Origin: Vibrio diabolicus
Lineage (GTDB): Bacteria > Pseudomonadota > Gammaproteobacteria > Enterobacterales > Vibrionaceae
DNA: 64,000 nucleotides
Assembly (NCBI GenBank): GCA_001048675.1
Contig: CCKK01000020.1
Span: 1,054,001 to 1,118,000, forward strand
Reading direction: 5' to 3'
The notes beneath the pieces were generated by a model. It made no database searches. It was not told the origin of the DNA and worked only from the letters and a program-made list of their open reading frames with translations. The stretch's first letter is position 1. Each line of letters begins with the position of its first letter. Of this stretch, positions 52,635 to 60,500 are shown piece after piece. Position numbers and translations under genes: made by a program.

Positions 52635-53009
52635 TTACGCCTGTTCGACTGCTAACTCGATAACTTCATCAGCCTCAGGGTTTTCTCTAAAACGTCTCAC
52701 TTTAATCGTATCTTCACCCAACATGATTTGCTTAGCAATTCGGTGCATACCATCAAAAACACGGTAATCATTGGTTAAAATTACGGGATACGACAAATCG
52801 GCATTGTTGATGCGTTGGCAATGCTTCGCGATCTCACGACAGGTTGGCTGTGGTCCATCATCACTAAACCAGGTCACTTCATTAGGGCCTTTGATATCAT
52901 CAATAGCAATTTCCTCTACAGGTAGGGACTCCGCGAGCTCCCAAATACGCTCAATAGACCAAATGGATTTGACGTTGTCATTTATTTCAATGTAACGTTG
53001 TTTCGACAT
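52635..53009 (-). CDS. ParB-like fold protein of unknown function
   Basis: A 124-residue soluble protein. The segment SYPVILTNDYRVFDGMHRI, then KQIMLGEDTIKVRRF (about 74-108), is the pattern of ParB/Srx-like domains, with the conserved D-G-x-H-R. The N-terminal helix-turn-helix of true ParB is missing, so a partition role is unlikely. Domains of this type include nucleases and regulators. The nearest known neighbours are yccA and tusE. Confidence 0.55.
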   Translation of the reverse strand: MSKQRYIEINDNVKSIWSIERIWELAESLPVEEIAIDDIKGPNEVTWFSDDGPQPTCREIAKHCQRINNADLSYPVILTNDYRVFDGMHRIAKQIMLGEDTIKVRRFRENPEADEVIELAVEQA

Positions 53010-53255
53010 GACTAACTCCTTGTCATCGTTATTGTTTACAACCAGAATGTAGGTTGCTTATCAACCAAGAGAATATCGGTCTATAAGAACAAACACAACG
53101 TCGTAAGCTATTCACTCGCATATAAAATTGCACTTATTAGACATCTAATTCAAACAAATTCTTCGATAAAACCGTACTGCTCTGCCATTTATATCCAGTT
53201 AGTAAGCCCAACTGGCAATTTTGTATTTAGGTGTTTTATTTAAGGAATACTGATC

Positions 53256-53583
53256 TTAAGCTCGTAGTCGCTCATCAACTGATAACAAAATGCAAAATAC
53301 TCCAAACGCAACCCACCAGTAACTGAACATCTTGAGCGCAGGTAACCAGACGAGTGATTCCTCAGCGACACTAAATAGCCTATATGCTGATATTGCTGGC
53401 GTCAGTAGCATGGCTCCCCAACTCACAAAAAGGAGTGGTCCGTAAAAGTAACGCAGCCAAGCATATTTATTTTTTAAAGGTTTTATGTTGTACAGCTCCC
53501 ATCAAACAGAGAAAAGAGAATATCGTAAAGCTGGCTTGCAACAACGCCCATCCAATTGAAACTAAAAGATCCGACCATTCCAT
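53256..53583 (-). pseudogene. Small membrane protein broken by one extra base
   Basis: The minus strand from ATG 53583 reads MEWSDLLVSIGWALLQASF, FLCLMGAVQHKTFKK and then stops. The next frame continues KYAWLRYFYGPLLFVSWGAM and on to LLSVDERLRA at 53256. Joining them needs one A less in an A6 run near 53477. The whole would be 108 residues with about three membrane helices. No family recognised. The plus-strand frame at 53384-53614 is only its shadow. The break may be an assembly error or real decay. Confidence 0.5.
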
Positions 53584-53978
53584 ATCCAGTTTAATAGCTC
53601 CCAGTCATTATTAAACCCTCAAAAACATAACGATTCTTTAAAATTTATTCTCTTGATTTTAACCTTGTTTACGCTCGTTGTGATTGACCTATCTAAAACG
53701 GCCAATTTAACTGACAAACCAATCATAAATTGAGACGTTTGTGTATATCTATGCAAACTCCCGAGTACTCACCCCGAAAAATTTCTAACAAACTGAATAG
53801 TTTCCTATTTATTTGAATAAAAGAGCATTTGTATCAAAGCACCTAGCTTAGTCAAAAAGCACTCACCATTTTGTACGCTTTTGCTTCGCTCGGCACTACT
53901 TCGAGATTCTTTTGTTGAGAACATCCTCACCTGTCGCTAATCTATAAACATCCATGTTCACTTAGCGGATAAAACGTT
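53584..53978. other. Non-coding stretch before tusE
   Basis: About 395 AT-rich bases. I see no credible gene, strong hairpin or repeat, only promoter-like DNA for tusE and the broken minus-strand gene. The neighbouring stretch 53010-53255 is likewise empty. Confidence 0.5.
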
Positions 53979-54308
53979 ATGTTCGTTTACAACGGCAAAG
54001 AAATTGAAACTGATGCTCAAGGCTACTTACTGGATCATACTCAATGGGAAGAAGGTATGATTGAGCTTTTAGCAAAAGAAGAAGACATCGAGCTTACGGA
54101 TGCTCATTTGGAAGTTGTGCACTTTGTGCGAGATTTTTATGAAGAGTTTAATACTTCCCCTGCTGTGCGTATGCTTGTCAAAGCAATGGAAAAAGCGCAC
54201 GGCCCAGAAAAAGGTAACAGTAAGTATCTATTCAAGCTGTTTAAAAAGGGGCCAGCCAAACAAGCGACTAAATTAGCCGGCCTACCAAAGCCAGCTAAAT
54301 GCTTGTAG
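53979..54308 (+). CDS. tusE: Sulfur relay protein TusE (DsrC family)
   Basis: A 109-residue protein starting MFVYNGKEIETDAQGYL. The active cysteine is next to last (PAKCL), as the family requires. HFVRDFYEEFNTSPAVRML is conserved. TusE takes persulfide from TusBCD and delivers it with MnmA for 2-thiolation of tRNA wobble uridine. It is convergent with the acylphosphatase gene, three bases apart. Confidence 0.94.
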   Translation: MFVYNGKEIETDAQGYLLDHTQWEEGMIELLAKEEDIELTDAHLEVVHFVRDFYEEFNTSPAVRMLVKAMEKAHGPEKGNSKYLFKLFKKGPAKQATKLAGLPKPAKCL

Positions 54309-54311
54309 AAT

Positions 54312-54584
54312 TTACAAAATCTTAAAACCGCGCAACGGCTTATATGACGCAGACTTCTGTATCACACTCTCTACTGTTGCCGTTCGCGGGCCTTCTTTCA
54401 ACCACTCGGAAAACGCAGCTATTTGTGCGTCTGTTCCACACGCCATCACTTCAACATCACCATCGTTTAGGTTCTTCGCGTAACCCGTCAAACCCAGTTT
54501 CAATCCTTGATGGGAAGTATGGTAACGAAAGCCGACGCCTTGAACGTGACCTTTTACTATAAATCTCTCACACTTTACGTTCAT
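54312..54584 (-). CDS. yccX: Acylphosphatase
   Basis: A 90-residue protein. The catalytic arginine is in HVQGVGFRYHT and the conserved asparagine in GYAKNLNDGDVEV. It hydrolyses acyl phosphates such as carbamoyl phosphate. It belongs to the yccA-tusE-yccX-rlmI cluster and is divergent from the chemoreceptor gene. Confidence 0.94.
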   Translation of the reverse strand: MNVKCERFIVKGHVQGVGFRYHTSHQGLKLGLTGYAKNLNDGDVEVMACGTDAQIAAFSEWLKEGPRTATVESVIQKSASYKPLRGFKIL

Positions 54585-54674
54585 CTTTGTACCGCTTCTT
54601 TTTACTGAGTGATATATTCTTTTCGTCTATTCACCCCACTAAGGATAGTGGGTTTTTGCACGGTTATTATAATT

Positions 54675-56078
54675 ATGAAAGAAATTCCATTCCGCTGGAT
54701 TGATAAGTATCTCATTCACTTAAAGATTCAAGAAAAGTTCTATTTGCTCTTCGTTCTCCCTCTTCTTGCTTTAGTCATTCTCACTCTCGTCCTTAATAGC
54801 GCGGCTAATACGTTGATCTCAAGTATGTACCAAGAAGAGCTCATGCTTATGAAAGGTCTGATAGAGGCAGGCAACCTTTCTCAATCGCAAGTAGCAAACC
54901 TCATAGCTGGTTCAGAAACCGTTTCTCTTGGCTCTGGTCCGCAATCCGTGTCTGTTCTAAATGGTGCGTACAGCTTGGTTGCAAACCATGAACTTTCTCT
55001 ATGGACTGCCCTATCAACGACTCAAGTGAGCATCATCTGTGTGAGCTTGTTTATTCTCGCGCTTGGCGTTTACTACATCATGACGTTTATCGGCGGCGCA
55101 ATGTTCACGATGAATAAAGCATTAAACACCCTAGCGGATGGTGACCTAACCGCGAGAATGAACTTCTTCCCAGTTCGCGACGAGTTTAGTGAAATTGCTA
55201 TTACGATAGACAAAGTTGCAGAACGAGAGCAACAAATGGTGCTGTCGATTCAAGAGTCTGTGGCGTTAATGCAACAAATTAGCTCAGACCTGAATCAATC
55301 AATTCATCACAGTTCAGATATTTCTGCGACGCAACAAGAGCACCTCAACTCTCTTGCGAGTGCAACGGAACAGATGGCATCAACGATTCGAGAAGTCGCG
55401 ACATTAGCTCACGATTCAAGCGCGCAAACCGATGATGCGCGCAGCGTGGCTCAGTCTGGACAAGTAAAAGTAGAGAATACGCTTCACTCGATTTCGAACC
55501 TCTCTAATGAGATTCAATCTGCGTCTCAGGCAGTAGCGGAGTTAGATGCCAATGCCGCACAAATTGATGAAGTCGTGACAACCATTAATGGGATTTCCGA
55601 GCAAACTAACCTACTTGCATTGAACGCAGCCATTGAAGCAGCACGCGCTGGTGAGCAAGGTCGTGGATTTGCGGTCGTTGCGGATGAGGTTCGCGCTCTT
55701 GCGGGACGCACTCAGCATGCGACGGTTGAAATCCAAACGATGATCGAATCATTACAGCGTAACAGTCAATCACTTACTAAACTGATGGAAGTGACTGTCA
55801 ACAATGCAAATGAGGGACAAAACCTCATGACGGAAGTGAATCACGAAATCGGCTCTTTGGCAGATAAAAATCAAACTATCTCCGACAGTAGCATTCAAAT
55901 TGCAACAGCGGCTGAAGAGCAAGGTGTAGTCGCGGACAATATCGCCTCAAGCGTTGAAGAGATTCGAGTTCAAGCAGATAACGTGTGCAATATGATCAGC
56001 ACGACTTCACAAAACGTGGATCAACTGCGTAAGCAAAGCGACACCATGGAGTCGCTCCTTACTGGACTTAAAGCGTAG
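54675..56078 (+). CDS. Methyl-accepting chemotaxis protein
   Basis: A 467-residue receptor; start ATG 54675 (MKEIPFRWIDKYLIHLKIQEK), with the frame to 54609 extra. TM1 is near 27-46 (LLFVLPLLALVILTLVLN) and TM2 near 115-140 (TTQVSIICVSLFILALGVYY). The periplasmic sensor between them is only about 65 residues. HAMP then signalling domain follow, with the hairpin tip EQTNLLALNAAIEAARAGEQGRGFAVVADEVR. No CheR-binding pentapeptide at the C-terminus (ends LLTGLKA). Ligand unknown. It interrupts the usual yccX-rlmI neighbourhood. Confidence 0.93.
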   Translation: MKEIPFRWIDKYLIHLKIQEKFYLLFVLPLLALVILTLVLNSAANTLISSMYQEELMLMKGLIEAGNLSQSQVANLIAGSETVSLGSGPQSVSVLNGAYSLVANHELSLWTALSTTQVSIICVSLFILALGVYYIMTFIGGAMFTMNKALNTLADGDLTARMNFFPVRDEFSEIAITIDKVAEREQQMVLSIQESVALMQQISSDLNQSIHHSSDISATQQEHLNSLASATEQMASTIREVATLAHDSSAQTDDARSVAQSGQVKVENTLHSISNLSNEIQSASQAVAELDANAAQIDEVVTTINGISEQTNLLALNAAIEAARAGEQGRGFAVVADEVRALAGRTQHATVEIQTMIESLQRNSQSLTKLMEVTVNNANEGQNLMTEVNHEIGSLADKNQTISDSSIQIATAAEEQGVVADNIASSVEEIRVQADNVCNMISTTSQNVDQLRKQSDTMESLLTGLKA

Positions 56079-56107
56079 CAACGTAATCTGTTACGACCAG
56101 TTCAAAT

Positions 56108-56135
56108 AAAAGGGTTACTTTAGTGACCCTTTTTT
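56108..56135 (+). terminator. Chemoreceptor gene terminator
   Basis: AAAAGGGTTACT (56108-56119) pairs with AGTGACCCTTTT (56122-56133), with one G-T pair and a T run. Confidence 0.75.
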
Positions 56136-56240
56136 GTATTTAAAAGCCACTACAATGTACTGGATTGCCGAGGGATATTGCTTTTACCATTCACATCCCG
56201 GACAATACGCCCCTTTCAAAATTCAACAAGAGCTAAAGAA

Positions 56241-57434
56241 ATGACAGCTGCTATCTATTTGGTAAAAGGTCGTGAGAAATCGGTCAAGCGCAAGCACCCT
56301 TGGATCTTCTCTCGAGGCATCAACAAAGTTGAGGGCGAACCCGCTCTTGGCGAAACGGTTGATGTATTCACTCACGACGGTAAATGGCTAGCTAAAGCGG
56401 CATATTCGCCAGCTTCACAAATTCGTGCTCGTATTTGGAGTTTTGATAAAGAAGAGATCGACACCGCATTTTTCGTAAAACGATTAAAAGACGCACAACT
56501 TCTTCGTGAAGACATTATCGAACGTGATGGCCTTACGGGTTACCGCCTTATCGCGGCAGAGTCTGATGGTATGCCAGGCGTTACGATTGACCGTTACCAA
56601 AACTTTTTTGTGTGTCAACTTCTCAGTGCTGGCGCAGAACACAATAAACAGGCCATTGTTGATGCTCTAGTTGAGTGCTTCCCTGATTGTAATGTGTACG
56701 AGCGTTCTGACGTCGCGGTACGTAAGAAAGAGGGTTTGAAAGAAACCACGGGCGTCTTGCACGGCGAAGAGCCACCTAAATCGGTCGTCATCGAAGAAAA
56801 TGGCGTAAAGATTAGTGTAGATATCGTTGGCGGTCATAAAACAGGTTTCTACCTAGATCAACGTGATAGTCGCCAGCAAGCGATGAAATATATGAAAGGC
56901 AAGGAAGTTCTTAACTGCTTCTCTTACACAGGTGGCTTCGGACTTTACGCTCTGAAAGGTGATGCAAAGCGTGTGATAAACGCTGACGTATCACAACCTG
57001 CTCTAGACACTGCGAAGTTCAACGCAGAACTGAATGAATTTGATATCTCGAAGAAGCGCGCCGTGTTCCTAAACGCAGACGTGTTTAAACTACTTCGTGA
57101 GTATCGTGACCAAGGAACTCAGTTCGATGTGGTTATCATGGATCCACCTAAGTTTGCAGACAGTAAAGCCCAACTAAACGGCGCATGTCGTGGTTACAAA
57201 GACATCAACATGCTAGCAATGCAAATCCTAAAACCTGGCGGTACGCTACTGACCTATTCGTGCTCTGGCTTAATGGATCAAGTTTTGTTCCAGAAAATCA
57301 TTGCTGACGCAGCCTTAGATGCTAACCGCCAAGTAAAGTTTGTGGAGCGCTTTGAACAAGCTGCTGACCACCCAACCGATGCAGCATACCCGGAAGGTTT
57401 CTACCTGAAAGGTTTTGCATGTAAAGTTCTGTAA
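56241..57434 (+). CDS. rlmI: 23S rRNA m5C1962 methyltransferase RlmI
   Basis: A 397-residue protein (E. coli 396). The start MTAAIYLVKGREKSVKRKHP at 56241 was preferred to the frame from 56178. An N-terminal PUA domain (about 1-80) precedes the Rossmann methyltransferase with GGHKTGFYLDQRDSR, NCFSYTGGFGLYAL and MDPPKFADSK. It methylates C1962 of 23S rRNA. It faces the giant adhesin gene across a bidirectional terminator. Confidence 0.95.
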   Translation: MTAAIYLVKGREKSVKRKHPWIFSRGINKVEGEPALGETVDVFTHDGKWLAKAAYSPASQIRARIWSFDKEEIDTAFFVKRLKDAQLLREDIIERDGLTGYRLIAAESDGMPGVTIDRYQNFFVCQLLSAGAEHNKQAIVDALVECFPDCNVYERSDVAVRKKEGLKETTGVLHGEEPPKSVVIEENGVKISVDIVGGHKTGFYLDQRDSRQQAMKYMKGKEVLNCFSYTGGFGLYALKGDAKRVINADVSQPALDTAKFNAELNEFDISKKRAVFLNADVFKLLREYRDQGTQFDVVIMDPPKFADSKAQLNGACRGYKDINMLAMQILKPGGTLLTYSCSGLMDQVLFQKIIADAALDANRQVKFVERFEQAADHPTDAAYPEGFYLKGFACKVL

Positions 57435-57465
57435 TCACAGTGTTAGTTTACCGTATTATTAAATA

Positions 57466-57497
57466 AAAAAACGGAGCGAAAAAACGCTCCGTTTTTT
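57466..57497. terminator. Bidirectional terminator between rlmI and the adhesin
   Basis: A perfect 13-base stem: AAAAAACGGAGCG (57466-57478) with CGCTCCGTTTTTT (57485-57497), with T runs on both strands. Confidence 0.87.
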
Positions 57498-57509
57498 ATC
57501 TTTGGCCAT

Positions 57510-60500
57510 CTATTCTCGTAATTGATCGAGATTAGAAATCAGACTATTGGCAATATCGGCTGCAGAGGCACCATCAAAGTTAACCTCTAGCTGTTGTCCA
57601 TCTTTGTTGATGGTCAACGTCGAGTTACCTCCACTTTCAGTCACTTCAACGGAAATGTCATCCACACTGCCGCGATAGTCACCCGAACCAAGATCATCAA
57701 GCAAGGCGGAGATATCCGTACCACTCATATCGTCAAATACATCGGTAAAATCAAGCTGATCCCCGTCACTGAAATCTGTCACGGTATCAGTTGCGGATTG
57801 CATTTCTGTCCATTTGAATACGTCATCACCTTCACCGCCAGTCAAGATATCATTACCTAAACCACCGATGATCAGGTCATTGCCTTCAGTACCAACCAGA
57901 ATATCATCGCCATCTGTCCCCATAACCAGATTCAGATCCGAATTTAATGCCATGGTTTGATAACCAAGCGCCGTGACAGCGTCTACCGTGACGTTCTCGA
58001 AATCAACCGCTACCGTAGCTTCGTTACTTACCGCACCATCAGTGTCAATAGCTTGGTAGGTAAAGTCATCGTTCACGTCAGTAAAACTGGTGATTTCAGT
58101 TCCAACCAAGGTAAAGCCCGCTTTATCACTCGCGCTATCGGTTTCTGGAGTAAGTCGAATTTCATCAAAGCTGCCATTTGCTAACGCAACGGTAATAGAA
58201 CCTTCGTGGTTGCTGGTATAAGTAATATCCGTTGAGTAAAACTGCTGAACATCAACAAGTGCACCATTTAGGAAGATGTATGCCGTTAACCATGCACCAC
58301 CACTGTTGAAGCGGTCATTCAGACTGGCTAAGTTCAGTTTCGCTTCGTTAGCTGATAAATCCTCATCCAGTTCTAACGTAATATATTCACCAGTACTGAT
58401 TTCATCACCCTGACCCGTTTCATTTGGCGAAACGACAACCAATCCGACCTGTTGATTCGCAAAATCGACTGAAATCTGAGCGTCGGAATCAAAGATGATG
58501 CTGTTGCCAATGGTGATGATCTGGCCTCCAGTGAACGTTAAGTTCGAGTTAGGAGGAGTGTAAGAACCAACCAAAATATCTTTCCCTTGATCTTCAAGAA
58601 GATCGGCTGAGTCAAAGCTCTGCTCCTCAAAGAAATCTTCAGTCAGACGATACTTAACCTCTGTGTTTTCAGGGAACTGTGTGGTTTCGTCTATAATGAC
58701 TTCCTGTCCATTTCCATCCACATAATACAGTTCACCGTGTTCAGGAAGGCTAACGACCTGAATTAAAATATCATCATCATTTGCAGTAACTGCGTCATCT
58801 TCGAGATCTTCAACACGCTGTTCCCCAGACGTCGTTATTCCATCAAATTCAACATCCTGAACCGGGAAAATACCATTTTGAACATCGAGCGAAATGATGA
58901 AATCACGGGCTGTAGGTGGTGAGTTATCCACGATGGTCGCCAGACCAGTATCGCTGCCTTGCACTGCTCCCAAGCCAGTTACTGTAACGCTGAAATCTTC
59001 AGGGCCTTCGTACACACCGTCATCAATTGACTTGATGCGTAGATCAAATTCCGTCATACCTGCCGGCACCGTCACAATGCCGCTTACAGGTACACTTACC
59101 CAACCTGAACCGGTGTTGTACTCTAGAGTGCCAAGGTCACCTACTTCTGTTTCATCCAGATTCAGCGTTAACTGAACCTGGAGCGCTGCTTCTGAGGCAT
59201 TACTCAATGACACGGTAAATGTAGCGAAATTACCTTCATCAATGGTACCCGCATCCGAGATAGACACAGTTGGTCGATCGTCATCCGTTTTAGTGCCATC
59301 ATCCACAATGGTCGCCAAACCAGTATCGGTGCCCTGAACTGCGCCCAAACCCGTCACGGTCACGCTGAAGTCTTCCGGACCTTCATAAACTTCATCATCA
59401 ATGGTCGCAATGCGCACATCAAATTCGGTAAGCATTGCTGGCACTGTTACGATGGCATCGACAGGCACAGCAACCCAACCTGCTCCGGTGTTATATTCTA
59501 GCGAGCCAAGATCATCCACTTCTGTTTCGTCTGGGTTTAAGGTCAACTGCACCTGGACTGTACCTTCCGAAGCATTACTCAATGACACGGTAAACGTCGC
59601 GATATCACCCTCATCTACGATACCCGCATCTGAGATAGATACGGTCGGGCGATCATCATCCGGGTCAGGACCAGGGCCGTTACCGCCGTCGTAAATAATG
59701 CCCAACGCAGTGTCAGTACCAAGTACTCCAGTTGCACCTTGCACTGCAACCGTGAAGGTTTCATCTCCTTCATACACATCGTCGTCCGTGGTTGGGACAA
59801 ACAGTTTGAGATCGGTTTCACCTGCTGGGATAGTATACGTGCCATCACTGTTGGCGGTCACGACAGTTACTCCATCAGATAATGTCAGCTTAATAGCACC
59901 AATGTCGCCAGGCTCTGCCGTATTAGTTCCTCCTGTTGATGTGCTCAACCTTACCGTCACGTCAATATCGGCAGCCTCCGACAACCGGACGGTATACACA
60001 GCCTCAGTACCTTCATTCACGCCCACGCTATCTTCGACAATATAGACACTTGGACGGTCATCGTCTGGATCGGGACCAGGGCCGTTACCACCGTCGTAAA
60101 TAATGCCCAGCGCACTGTCACTGCCTAGGACGCCCGTGTCACCTTGTACCGCCACAGTGAAGGTTTCATCCCCTTCGTAGACGCCATCATCTGTGGTTGG
60201 CACAGTGACTTTCAGCTCGTTCTCACCGGCGGGAATGGTATACGTACCGTCACTGTTGGCATTCACCACTGTCACACCATCAGCAAGGGTCACCACAAAG
60301 CTACCTATATCGTCCGCTTCCGCCGTGTTGCTGCCGTCGGTTGAGGTGTTCAACCTGACGGTCACATCGATATCGGCCGCCGCCGATAATCTAACGGTAT
60401 ACACAGCCTCAGTACCTTCATTCACGCCAACGCTATCTTCGACAATATAGACACTTGGACGGTCATCATCTGGATCGGGACCTGGACCACTGCCGTCATC

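Noticed and set aside
53384..53614. 76-codon plus-strand frame
   Set aside because: It is antisense to the frameshifted membrane-protein gene at 53256-53583, which has a more protein-like composition.
57975..57990. matS-like sequence in the adhesin gene
   Set aside because: At least two mismatches to the consensus, so not distinguishable from chance.
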